Positions 34,972 through 44,900 of a stretch of DNA of 64,000 nt are shown in pieces (the stretch's first letter is position 1; the number at the start of each line of letters is the position of its first letter). The stretch is from NCBI RefSeq assembly GCF_030012215.1, contig NZ_JASCXX010000012.1:62001-126000 (forward strand), read 5' to 3'. A model generated the notes under the pieces. That model searched no databases and had not been told where the DNA came from. It saw nothing but the letters and a program-made list of their open reading frames with translations. Source of the DNA: Anaerobaca lacustris (GTDB lineage: Bacteria; Planctomycetota; Phycisphaerae; Sedimentisphaerales; Anaerobacaceae). Made by a program: the position numbers and the translations under genes.

Positions 34972-36156
34972 CTACAAAGCCTGATTGATTTCGAAGATGG
35001 GCAGCAGGATCGACAAGACGATGAACCCCACGACGCCACCCATTAGCAGCAGGATCATCGGTTCGAGCAACGCGGTCAGTGTTCGCACCGTTGTCTCGAC
35101 TTCGCCATCGTACATCTCGGCGATGTTCAGCAGGCCGTCCTCGACGTTGCCGGCCATCTGTCCGGTCTCGATCACGTGAACGACCATCGGCGGAAACATC
35201 CCGGTGGCGCGGACGGCGTTGGCGATCGTCTCGCCTTTGTGGACGGCGTCCTTGATATGGTCGGCCGCCTCGGCGATCAGGCGGTTCTGGCTGATTCGCT
35301 GACTGATCTCGATGGCGCTGATGACGGGAATGCCGCTCTTCATCAGCGTCCCGAGCGTCCGGGTCAGTCGGGCCACTTCGAGTCGGAAGAACAGCGGGCC
35401 GAACAACGGCAGTCCGAGTCGTATCCGATCCATCCACAGGCGGCCGTCCTGCGTCCGGGCCAGCCCCATCAGGGCGGCTGTGGCGCCGAGCACCGCCACG
35501 GCGATGAGCACCCCATGGGCTTCGAAGAAACCGCTGACGCCCATGAGGATCCGGGTCGGCAAAGGCAGCTCCTGGTTCATCCTGACGAACAGTTCCGAGA
35601 TGCTCGGCACCACGAACGACAGCAGGAACAGGACCACGCCGACGGCCACGACCGTCATCATCGCCGGATAGGCGATGGCGGCTTTGACCTTGCCGGTCAA
35701 CTGCGCCCGTTTTTCGAGGATGTCCGCCAGGCGCGCCAGCACCGCTTCGAGAGCGCCGCCGGCCTCCCCGGCCGCCACCATGTTGACGAACAGCGCCGAG
35801 AACAGGCTTGGATGCCGGCCGAGAGCTTCGGCCAGACTGCTGCCGGCGTTCACGTCGTCGCGAACGCGCTCCACGATGGGCGCCAGTGGTTCGGTCGAGT
35901 GGCCCCAACGGACGCCGCGTTTCTTCGGCACGCACTGCATCTGCTCGACGAGGGCCGACAGCGCCGGCACCAGCGGCATCCCCGCGTGCAAAAGCGTGGA
36001 CAACTGCCGCGCCAGGCGGCCGAGGTCCTTCGTGCCCACCCGTCGCAGCAGGTCGTGCCCCTGCGTCCGATGGATGCGGCGCGGCGCGGTCGTCGGGCGG
36101 GCCGCGATGCCCGGGCTCTCGATCTGCGGTCGGATCTGTTCCTCAACGGTTGGCAT
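34972..36156 (-). CDS. gspF: Type II secretion inner-membrane platform protein GspF
   Basis: 394 residues. Two repeated GspF domains (around 45-170 and 250-385) and three membrane helices near 172-195, 220-240 and 365-388. The conserved LARQLSTLLHAGMPLVPALS and LMKSGIPVISAIEI signatures are present. It recruits the GspE ATPase. The start overlaps the gspE end by 14 bases, with GGAGGGGG ahead. Confidence 0.9.
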   Translation of the reverse strand: MPTVEEQIRPQIESPGIAARPTTAPRRIHRTQGHDLLRRVGTKDLGRLARQLSTLLHAGMPLVPALSALVEQMQCVPKKRGVRWGHSTEPLAPIVERVRDDVNAGSSLAEALGRHPSLFSALFVNMVAAGEAGGALEAVLARLADILEKRAQLTGKVKAAIAYPAMMTVVAVGVVLFLLSFVVPSISELFVRMNQELPLPTRILMGVSGFFEAHGVLIAVAVLGATAALMGLARTQDGRLWMDRIRLGLPLFGPLFFRLEVARLTRTLGTLMKSGIPVISAIEISQRISQNRLIAEAADHIKDAVHKGETIANAVRATGMFPPMVVHVIETGQMAGNVEDGLLNIAEMYDGEVETTVRTLTALLEPMILLLMGGVVGFIVLSILLPIFEINQAL

Positions 36157-37744
36157 GCGAGTCCCCCTCCGTACCGCCGTGGACGCTGTCCTGCGTGACG
36201 CGGTAGACTTCTTCGAGCGTCGTGACGCCGTCCACGACGCGGCGCAGGCCGTCCTGGCGGAGTGTCGTCATTCCCTTGGCGACCGCGGCGTCCTTGATCA
36301 CGTGCGCGCCGCGACGCTGGAGGATGAGGTCTTTGATCTGGTCATCGACGAGCATCAGCTCGAAGATGCCGACTCGCCCCTTGTATCCCGTCTGGAGGCA
36401 GTTTTCGCAGCCGTCGCCTTTGTACAACTGAGGATGACCATCGGCGAGCCTGCGCAGTTCGGTACTGATCTGCTCGGCGTCATGGGGCTGCCAGGCCTGT
36501 TTGCAGTCGGGGCAGATCACCCGCAGAAGTCGCTGGGCCATCACGCCGACGACGGACGAGGAGATCAGATACGGCTCGATGCCCATGTCGATCAGTCTCG
36601 TGACCGCCGAGGCCGCGTCGTTCGTGTGGAGCGTGCTCAACACGAGGTGGCCCGTCAGCGACGCCTGGATGGCGATCTCCGCCGTCTCCAGGTCGCGAAT
36701 CTCCCCGATCATGATGACATCAGGGTCCTGTCGGAGGATGTGGCGCAGGCAACTGGCGAACGTCAGCTCGATCTTCGGTCGAATCTGCATCTGCCCGATG
36801 CCGGGCAACTGGTATTCGACCGGGTCCTCTACGGTCAGGATGTTGCGCTCTTCATTGTTCAGCTCGTTCAACGCCGCATAGAGGGTCGTCGTCTTGCCGC
36901 TGCCGGTCGGGCCGGTCAGCAGAATGATGCCGTGGGAAATACCGATGAGGTCGCGAAAGACCCGCAGCATCTCTGGCCCAAAGCCCACGTCTTCCAGGCG
37001 GAACTCGCCTCGCCCCTTGTCCAGCAGCCGGAGCACGACGCGTTCGCCGCCGGCCGTGGGGATCACGGAGACGCGGATATCGACCAGTTCTTCGCCGATC
37101 CGCACGCGGCTCTGGCCGTCCTGCGGCAGACGATGCTCGGCGATGTTGAGATTGGCCATGATCTTCAGACGCGACAGGAGCGGCGCCGCCTGCTGCCGCG
37201 CCAGGCTCAGGACGTTGTGCAAGACGCCGTCGACGCGGAAGCGAATCTTCACCTCGGTTTCGTAGGGCTCGATGTGGATGTCGCTGGCCCGGCTGTGCAC
37301 CGCCTCGAACACGATCTTGTTGACCAGTTTGATCGCCGGGGCCTTGTTGGCGATGTTCAGCAGGTCCTCGGCGTGCGTTTGCACCGAACTGGCGCCGGCG
37401 CCGCTGTCGGGCGAGTAGGCTTTGGAGAACTCGTCGTCCTGGCCCCGCTCGCCGTCGGCAGCGTGGTAGTAGCACTGGCTGATGGCGTTCTCGATCTCCG
37501 GCGCCGGGCAGCGCACCCGAGGGCACACCTGGCCCAGGACGCCGACGATGGCGTCGTACGCCTCGACGTTGAGAATGTCCGCCAGGGCGACCGCCGTGGT
37601 GCCGTCCTCGAGCACGATCGGGATCGCACGCTGTTTCTTGAGGAACTCCAGCGGCAATCGTCGCACCAGGTCCGCGTTCACCTGCTCCGGAGCGATTCTC
37701 CAAAGCTGCGGAGCCTCTGTTCGTTCGGTCTGTTTCACGTCCAC
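36143..37744 (-). CDS. gspE: Type II secretion ATPase GspE
   Basis: 533 residues. The N-terminal GspE/PilB domain is followed by an ATPase core with Walker A GPTGSGKTTT (about 278-287), an Asp-box (TVEDPVEYQLPG), Walker B VIMIGEIRD and a His-box (LVLSTLHTNDA). The GspE zinc module CPDC...CENC is present. It powers pseudopilus assembly from the cytoplasm. Start: GTG at 37744, with AGGAGG exactly seven bases before; a TTG at 37747 is the alternative. Confidence 0.95.
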   Translation of the reverse strand: MDVKQTERTEAPQLWRIAPEQVNADLVRRLPLEFLKKQRAIPIVLEDGTTAVALADILNVEAYDAIVGVLGQVCPRVRCPAPEIENAISQCYYHAADGERGQDDEFSKAYSPDSGAGASSVQTHAEDLLNIANKAPAIKLVNKIVFEAVHSRASDIHIEPYETEVKIRFRVDGVLHNVLSLARQQAAPLLSRLKIMANLNIAEHRLPQDGQSRVRIGEELVDIRVSVIPTAGGERVVLRLLDKGRGEFRLEDVGFGPEMLRVFRDLIGISHGIILLTGPTGSGKTTTLYAALNELNNEERNILTVEDPVEYQLPGIGQMQIRPKIELTFASCLRHILRQDPDVIMIGEIRDLETAEIAIQASLTGHLVLSTLHTNDAASAVTRLIDMGIEPYLISSSVVGVMAQRLLRVICPDCKQAWQPHDAEQISTELRRLADGHPQLYKGDGCENCLQTGYKGRVGIFELMLVDDQIKDLILQRRGAHVIKDAAVAKGMTTLRQDGLRRVVDGVTTLEEVYRVTQDSVHGGTEGDSHANR

Positions 37745-37799
37745 CAATCAACCTCCTCGCCTGAAAACGGCCCGGGTGCAGGTTGCCTGACCCCGCGGG

Positions 37800-40103
37800 T
37801 CAGCGACCTTCCTCCAGAAGCGGACGCATCTGGTCCCTCTTCCTGTCTGTGATCTCCTGCAACTGCTCCGGGTCGGTCATGACGTGCGGCGTGATGAAGA
37901 TCAGCAGATTCGTCTTCTGCACGCGGTCGCGCTGCCATCGGAACAGGTTGCCGACCACGGGCACGTCACCGATCAGCGGGATCTGGTTCACGACGCGGGT
38001 CTTGTCGTCGCGAATCAGACCGCCGATGACGACGGTGTTGCCGCTGCCCATCGTCACGACCGTCTGGGCGCTGCGTTTGGCCGTCGTCGGCGTGTCCGAC
38101 GAGGCGGCGGTCACGCTGTCGATCAGCTTGGTGAACTCGCTGTCGATCTGGAGTCGCACCAGCCCGCTCTGACTGACGTGCGGCGTGATCTCCAGCGTGA
38201 TGCCGACGTCCTTGTACTCGTATTGCTTGATCACCGTGGGCGTCAGGAAGTCCGTGGTCTCGGTGACGCGCGACTGGACCACGAATGGGGTGTTTTCGCC
38301 GACGACGATCCTGGCCTTGCGATGGTTCGAGGTCAGCACGTGCGGGGTCGAAAGGATGTTGACCCCGGACTTCTTCTGGAGCGCCTGGAGGATCGCGCCG
38401 ATCTGAACGCCCGCGCCGGTGTCCTTCCACGCGCCGACCGCGAGACCTTCGAGGTCGCCGCTGAGGAAGTTGACGCGCGGGCCCAGGTTCGTCAGGCCGA
38501 AACCGCGGACGCTGCTGGAGATCGCCTCGTCGAGCGTGGCCCAATCGACGCCCAGCTCCTTCAGGGCTTCCTCGCTGACCTCCAGGATCGTCATCTCGAC
38601 CAGGACCTGCTCGCGCACGATGTCCAGCTTCTCGACGATCTGTGAGATCATGGCGAAATCCTGAGGCGACGCCACGATGATCAGCGAGTTCGTGCTTGCA
38701 TCGGCGGTGACCTGAATCGGCTGTCGGATGTCGACCGTGTCGGTCAGCCTCATGCCGGCCAGCGCCGCTTCGAGCGAGGGCGCCACCTCATTGGCGTCGG
38801 CGTTCCTCAGATAGGTCACATGGACGTTGTCGGCGCCGGTCGGACGCTCGACGTCGAGTTGTGCGACGAGTCTGCGGATTGTCTCGACGCTCTGTTCACC
38901 GCCGACCACGATCAGCGAGTTGGTTCGGGTATCGGGAAGGACTTTGGTGCTCTGGCCCTCAAGCTGGGCCGGCCGAGTCCGTCCGGGCGCAGGGGCGGCG
39001 GTGCGGCCTTCGTCCAGGATGCGCATGATCTGCTCGCTGAGCACCTGGGCGGAAGCGTGGGTCAACGGGAACAACAGGACGTTCTCCCGCGAGCCCTCGA
39101 CGTCGAGCTGCGCGACGATCTGTGCGATGTAGTGGATATTGGCGCTGGTGTCCGTGACCATGATCGAGTTGGTCCTCGGATACGTCGCCATCACCGCCCC
39201 CGTCGAGAGCAGAGGCTGGACGATCTGGCTGACCTCCGCCGCATCGGCGTATCGCAACGGCAGAATCTGCGTGGCCATCGCGTCGTTTCGCGGGATCGTT
39301 CCGGGGTCTGCGCCGATGCGAACTTGAATGTTCCGCCGGGTGGCTTCGGCCTTCGGGACGATTTTCACCACGTTGTCGGCCTCGACCGCGGCGTAGCCGG
39401 CCACGTCGAGAATCGACTGAAGGAACGGGTAGATGTCACCCAGCCGAATCGGGGTCGGCGACATCACCGTTACGGTGCCGCTGACGCTCTGATGCGGGAT
39501 GAAGTTGATGCCCGTGATCTCCCCAATGGTCTTCAGCACCATGCGGATGTCCACGTCCTCGAAGTTGACCTGCACCATCTCGTCCTGGCGGTGCGTCAGG
39601 TCGGGGGCGGGGGATGCGACGTTTTGCCCAGGGGTCGTGAACGGTGGTGTCTCGGCCGCATTCGCAGTCGTGTCTTCTTGCGGCGGTGTTCTGTCCCTCG
39701 GCAGGCGGACCGCCTCGGACGCCTCGGCTAGAATCGCCCTCTGTTGCCACGAGGCCGCTGAAACGCCCTGGCTTGTTGCCACCGCCGGCTGGAAGGCGAG
39801 GATGTCCTGCGGCGGCGTTCGCGGCGGGGCGACCACCGGAGCACGAGGCTCTGCGACGGGCGCCGACACGGTCGGCGATCCACTCGCCGGCCAGGGAGTC
39901 TTCTCTCGGGCGTACGTACGCCGTTGGATGGGACTGACCTCGCTGGCCGAGACCGCCTGGGTGCGTCCTCCGCAGCCGGCGCAGCTCAGTGCCAGGATGC
40001 CGATGGCGATGACGGCCGGACCGAAGCGCCCAGCGGCCGCCGCTCGTCTGAGCAGCCGGCGGGTCGGAACGTTGTTCCGGGTATTGTGACGTTTCGTATT
40101 CAA
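37800..40103 (-). CDS. gspD: Type II secretion outer-membrane secretin GspD
   Basis: 767 residues. N-terminal export signal (GPAVIAIGILALSCAGC, possibly lipidated). Pro-rich linker (about 60-165), N0 domain (VQVNFEDVDIRMVLKTIGEI), repeated N1-N3 domains, then the C-terminal secretin pore from VLVEMTILEVSEEALKELGV to VVIGGLIRDDKTRVVNQIPL. The extended linker before N0 is longer than in enteric GspD. Starts at TTG 40103, which has GGAG six bases ahead; an upstream TTG at 40130 overlaps gspC. Confidence 0.9.
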   Translation of the reverse strand: MNTKRHNTRNNVPTRRLLRRAAAAGRFGPAVIAIGILALSCAGCGGRTQAVSASEVSPIQRRTYAREKTPWPASGSPTVSAPVAEPRAPVVAPPRTPPQDILAFQPAVATSQGVSAASWQQRAILAEASEAVRLPRDRTPPQEDTTANAAETPPFTTPGQNVASPAPDLTHRQDEMVQVNFEDVDIRMVLKTIGEITGINFIPHQSVSGTVTVMSPTPIRLGDIYPFLQSILDVAGYAAVEADNVVKIVPKAEATRRNIQVRIGADPGTIPRNDAMATQILPLRYADAAEVSQIVQPLLSTGAVMATYPRTNSIMVTDTSANIHYIAQIVAQLDVEGSRENVLLFPLTHASAQVLSEQIMRILDEGRTAAPAPGRTRPAQLEGQSTKVLPDTRTNSLIVVGGEQSVETIRRLVAQLDVERPTGADNVHVTYLRNADANEVAPSLEAALAGMRLTDTVDIRQPIQVTADASTNSLIIVASPQDFAMISQIVEKLDIVREQVLVEMTILEVSEEALKELGVDWATLDEAISSSVRGFGLTNLGPRVNFLSGDLEGLAVGAWKDTGAGVQIGAILQALQKKSGVNILSTPHVLTSNHRKARIVVGENTPFVVQSRVTETTDFLTPTVIKQYEYKDVGITLEITPHVSQSGLVRLQIDSEFTKLIDSVTAASSDTPTTAKRSAQTVVTMGSGNTVVIGGLIRDDKTRVVNQIPLIGDVPVVGNLFRWQRDRVQKTNLLIFITPHVMTDPEQLQEITDRKRDQMRPLLEEGR

Positions 40104-40119
40104 GATGCGCTCCGCTCTT

Positions 40120-41001
40120 CTACAGATCAAATGACAGGTCTCTGGCCTTGCCGTTGCGCAGCAACTGGATGCTGATCGTGGGCTGTGTTCGGGCCTTCTG
40201 GAGGACCTGAAACGCTTTCTGTTTGCTGTCGAGGCTTTGACCGTTGACGGTCTGTACGATGTCGCCGTTTCGCAGTCCGACGGCGGCGGCCAGAGGCCCT
40301 TGCTCCAGCCCGCTGATCCTCAGTCCTTCGACGTGTCCGTTCTTGACGTACGGCTCGATCGTTGCCGTACGAAATAGATCCTCCACGTACCCGAGCCGGG
40401 CGGACGGCGGAGAGGGGGGCTTGGCAGCCGCAAGGGATGGGGGCGTGCTGACATCGGCCGCGTCGCTTACGACGGATTCGGCGGGGCCTTTCGGAACGCG
40501 AGCGGCGTGCAGGAACAGCACCTTCGTCCGTCCGTTGTGGGTCAGCAGGATTCGGTCCGACTCGATGGCCTCAATCGTTGCGGAGGCAACGGTGTCGCCG
40601 ATCTTATAGGGGCTGGCGATGCGTGTGTTCGCGTCTTCGATAATGGCTCGGCTGGTGGTCGGGCCGCCTGCCACGACGCCGACGAGTCGCAGCCCCAGCG
40701 CCTCGGCCGATGGCATGGCGTTGGCGCTCGACGGCATGGACGAGTCCGCCGACCGGTCCGACGGGTTCGTCGTGCCGAAGATGTTGCTGTCGACAAGGAC
40801 CGAATAATCCATGTTCTGCCGGGCATTGGGCAGAGGTTCGGTCCGGCCGGACGCTCGTTCGTCACCCGATACGGCCCTCGGCTTCAATCCGGGCGCGGGC
40901 TTGGATGGGGTCCAGATCGCCGCGATCGCCACATACAGCAGCACGGCGATCAGCAGGACCCTGGCCCCCCAGAACAGCCTCGATATCTGCCTGTCGTTCA
41001 T
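40120..41001 (-). CDS. gspC: Type II secretion protein GspC with PDZ domain
   Basis: 293 residues. One membrane helix (13-30, ARVLLIAVLLYVAIAAIW), the periplasmic homology region (YSVLVDSNIFGTTNP to ILLTHNGRTKVLFL) that contacts the secretin, an Ala/Pro/Ser linker and a C-terminal PDZ domain (ISGLEQGPLAAAVGLRNGDI). First gene of the gsp operon, 196 bases after the CPBP protease gene. Start ATG 41001; a TTG five codons earlier is possible. Confidence 0.85.
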   Translation of the reverse strand: MNDRQISRLFWGARVLLIAVLLYVAIAAIWTPSKPAPGLKPRAVSGDERASGRTEPLPNARQNMDYSVLVDSNIFGTTNPSDRSADSSMPSSANAMPSAEALGLRLVGVVAGGPTTSRAIIEDANTRIASPYKIGDTVASATIEAIESDRILLTHNGRTKVLFLHAARVPKGPAESVVSDAADVSTPPSLAAAKPPSPPSARLGYVEDLFRTATIEPYVKNGHVEGLRISGLEQGPLAAAVGLRNGDIVQTVNGQSLDSKQKAFQVLQKARTQPTISIQLLRNGKARDLSFDL

Positions 41002-41197
41002 GGTTGTCTTTCTCAAAAAGGCGTACGTTCTTCGTTGCCTGGTTTATCGTCCGGGTAGGGGGGCCACTTGATGCGCAGCCGCAGGTGTGCGGCGGATGGC
41101 CGGGCAAAATGGTCGGTCCTGTTTGCAGCGTCGTTTTATCGGACGGATGCGGCGCGTCATGTGCGCAGCGTCCGATACACTTCGATGGGTGTCGGCG

Positions 41198-41941
41198 TCA
41201 GCCGAGCGTCAGCGCCATGATGCCGTAGCCGACGTTGGCGAGCCCGTGGAACAGCACGGGCGCCAGCAGCGAACGGGTGCGGAGGAAGAGCCAGGCGAGG
41301 ACCAGGCCCGGCAGGAACGTCAGGAGGGAGATCGCCCGGCCCTGGACAACGACGTGGGCCAACGCGAAGCAGCCCGCCGACGCGAGGATGACCGCCGCGC
41401 GCTGCCACGTCCCCCCGCCCTCATGCCGGCCTTTGAAAAGACGCATCACATTGGCCTGCACGTAGCCACGGAAGAACACTTCTTCAGCGACGGCCACATA
41501 AAGAAACTGGTAGAGCAGCCAGGCCGGCCACCCGCCTTGTCCGGCGATGACCGGTCGCAGCGGAATCGGCAGATGCCATCGCGCCGCAATCCACAGACCG
41601 AGCAGGGGGATGGGCAGGACGCAGAGGCACACGGCGCAGACGGTTCGCAGTGCCCTGCCGGCATGGTCGGCGTCGAGGCCGATGCGAGGGAACTCGCGCC
41701 GCGCGATCCAGGTGGGAACCAGGGCGGCCGCCACCAGGATGCCCGGAATCAGCAGCCACTGAAATGCGGCCGCCGACGTGGCGGCAAGGCCGCGTATGGC
41801 GGCCAGCGCGGCCCCGGTGACCAGCGCCGTTTCGATGGCCAGCCGGCCCGGCCGCTCGCGTCCCGAATCGAGAAGACGGCCGGCCGGCTCGAAGAGTGAG
41901 GTCGAGCCGGCCGGGCGGCGTTGTGCGCATGAGCCACTCAT
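41198..41941 (-). CDS. CPBP-family glutamic intramembrane protease, probable C-terminal sorting enzyme
   Basis: 247 residues with several membrane helices. The catalytic pattern of the CPBP (Rce1/Abi) family is complete: AEEVFFRGYVQ (E153, E154, R158), CFALAHVV (H196) and FHGLANVG (H232, N236). Family members cut membrane-embedded C-termini; a subset (MrtX, MrtJ and relatives) processes MYXO/JDVT/Synergist-CTERM signals. The ATG lies 7 bases after the stop of the 1484-residue protein whose tail looks like such a signal, so the two are almost certainly cotranscribed. Assignment to a particular Mrt type is not possible by eye. Confidence 0.8.
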   Translation of the reverse strand: MSGSCAQRRPAGSTSLFEPAGRLLDSGRERPGRLAIETALVTGAALAAIRGLAATSAAAFQWLLIPGILVAAALVPTWIARREFPRIGLDADHAGRALRTVCAVCLCVLPIPLLGLWIAARWHLPIPLRPVIAGQGGWPAWLLYQFLYVAVAEEVFFRGYVQANVMRLFKGRHEGGGTWQRAAVILASAGCFALAHVVVQGRAISLLTFLPGLVLAWLFLRTRSLLAPVLFHGLANVGYGIMALTLG

Positions 41942-41948
41942 TCGAGAG

Positions 41949-44900
41949 CTATCCTTGGATTGTCTCGATAGAATGTCGCCTCCTTCTGTCCCGACGCCTC
42001 AGAACGACGACGGCGATGGCCACGATGACGTACGGCGCCAGCAGTTCCTTCGGTGAGCCGTCGCCTCTGCCGGAGATCGAGCAGCCACCACCGCTGCCGC
42101 CGCCGCCACCGTCACTGCCTGGCACCAGGGGCGAGGTGTCGGCCACCACGTAGAACGGCGTGAAGTGTGTCGTCTTGAATCGCAGGGCGTTGAGATTGGG
42201 GGCGATGACGAGATTCTCGATGTCCGTGATGCCGCACTGCGTCAACGCTCCGGTGAGCGAATCGTACCAGTAGGGTTTCACGCCGCCCGCTCCACTGAAG
42301 CGGTAGGGGATCGTCACCGTGACCGGAATGTCGAAGTCGACGCCGCTGGGTCCGAAATCATAGCTCCCGAGGCAGTCGGCCGGCGCGACGGGAGGGTTCA
42401 GGATCCTGGAGATCGAGATCCACGTATCTGTTCTGCAGGCGCGAGCGGGCACCACGATGGACACGTCGTCAGGCTCCTGAATGGCGGTCGGATCTGTGCC
42501 GACCGTTGCGCCGATCGAGGCGACAACCTGCTTTGCATCCAACGGGTTGGGGTCGATGAAGGTGGTTGCGGCGAAATAGATCTCCGTATTCGAGCCTCGC
42601 GCATCCGCCCACACCAGGTAGGGATTGCCATAGCCGTCGATGCCGATGGCCGGCTCACCCTGGCCGGAGTTCGTCCGGTCGTCGCCCACGAAGATGTTGG
42701 TCCCGACCGAGTCGGGTCCCAGTTCCGCCACGAACAGATCGGTGTCGGTCGGTCGCCGCTGCGCATGACGCCCGTCTTGCCAGCAGGCGAAGACTCTCGC
42801 GCCGCCGGCGCATACGATCGCCGGCGCGAGCTGGTCGGCGCCGGAGGTGTCGTCGATGACGCTCACGCCGCTGATGGGGCTGTCGGGAAGACCCGGCAGC
42901 GCCGCATAATAGACGTCGGTGTTTCCCGGCGCGTCATCTACCCATAGCAGGTGAAGGATGGAGGCCTCTCTGTCGATGGCGATGACAGGAGCGGTCTGCT
43001 GGCTGTTCGTCGTGACGATGGGGATGTTGGCCCAGCCCGTCGTTCCGGACGAGGACCCGTAGAGGTCGGCTCGCCCTCGTCTCATGTCGGTCCAGACCAC
43101 AAAGGCGATGTTGCTTGCATCGACGTCGACGGTCGGAGTGATCTGGTCGGCCACGTCGGTGGTCAGACGGGAGGTCAGGGTATCGACGAACATGTTGGCC
43201 GAGCTGATGGCCCAGATGTCGGCGTTGCCGTCTCGGTCATCCTGCCAGGCGATGTAGACGCGGCTGGGCGACCGGGTGTCGGCGGCGATGGCCGGGTGGG
43301 TCTCGTTTCCATCGGAGTCCGTCACCTGGACGGGGCGGGACCACGTGGTCCCGTTGTCCGACGAGGCCGCGGCGAAGAGATCCCAGTTGCCGCGCTGCCG
43401 GTCCTGCCAGACGACGTAGAGAATCCCATCGTTGTCCCGCGCGATCTTGGGATGGCATCGATCGCCCGGGGCGGCGGTGATGGCGACGGGAGCTTCGAAC
43501 GTGTCAGCGCCGGCGGGCATCCTGCTGATATAGATATCTCGGTTGCCTTCGCTGCCGCTGCACCAGACGGCCCAGATCGTGCCGGCCGGATCGCTGACGG
43601 TGTCGGGCCGGCCGTTCGGCCCGGAAACGCCGGAGCCGACGCTGACGCCTCGATTGTTCCCAAACGCGCGCATTTCCGTCGTGAACGAATAGGAATGTGT
43701 GCCCATGACGTTGCCCGCGCGGTCCGCGGCATTGACCTTTACCTCGACCGCATGATCGAAGCGGAACGGTTCGTTTGCCTGATACATGAACCGGTAGTCG
43801 TTGGACGCTCCGGACCGGCTGCATCGTCCGGTCGCGCTCTCGTAGACGGGTGTATCGCCCTGGTAGACGACGGCGCCGTCCACGCGAATCACGACGGACT
43901 CGGGGGCCACGCCTCGGCCCGTATCGGTCACGTGCAGCGTCACGAGGTTGTTCAGTGACACCTGGATCGCCTCAGGCTGAGGCGTGTGTCGGGCCACCGT
44001 CGGCGCGGTGCTGTCTGGACCGGTGCTCGCGACGAAGATGGTCGCCGTCCGGCTGTCCTGAAGATCTCCGTCGCTGGCCACGAAGGTGATGTGGTGGGGA
44101 CCGACCTGCGAGGCCGAGGGCGTCCAACTGAAGGTACCGCCTGCGAGCGTGGCGCCGGCGGGCAGCCCGCTGGCCGAGTAGGCGATGGGGTCGCCGTCGG
44201 GATCGCTGGCCGTGACGTTGAAGGTCAGTGCATGATCCTGGTCGACGGACCGGTCGCCGATCTCGCTGAGGACCGGCGCCCTGTTGACCTTGATCACGGT
44301 GATCGTGATGGTCTGGGAGTCCTGGTTCTGGCCGTCGCTGGCGATGAACGTCACCTGATAGTTTCCGGCCTGGCCGTGCGCGGGCGTCCAACGGAAAGTC
44401 CGGCTGGAGAAACTCGCCCCGCTGGGCAAACCCGTGGCCGAGTACGTGATCGGGTCGCCGTCCGGATCGCTGGCGCTGATGGAAAACGTCAACGTCGCAT
44501 TCTCGTCGACCGATTTGTTCCCGATCGCGGCAAGCGTCGGTTTCCTGTTGGAACCCTCGACGGTGATCGTGACCGTCTGGGCATCGCTCAGACGCCCGTC
44601 CGTCACCCGGAACGTGACCTGGTGGGTCCCGACCTGGTTCTGGCTCGGGGTCCACGTGAAGGTCTGTCCCGTGAACGTCGCGCCGCTCGGCAGGCCGGTC
44701 GCCGAATACGTCAGGGGGTCGCCGTCCGCGTCGTCAGCCGTCACGGTGAAGCGCAACTGCTCGCCGATGGTTGCCGTGTAATTGCCCAGCGTTCTCAAAA
44801 CGGGTGGCCGGTTTGTTGCAGTGCCTGCTCTGTATTCGTAGGCTCCGAGATCCGGATCGGCGTTGTCTGCGTCCATCCGAGGGAACCCTTCGAGGCAATA

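Noticed and set aside
41002-41197. Promoter for the gsp operon in the gap after the CPBP gene
   Set aside because: Several AT-rich hexamers (GATAAA, TTTTTG) occur on the minus strand, but none pairs with a fitting -35 box. Read-through from the surface-protein gene is equally possible.
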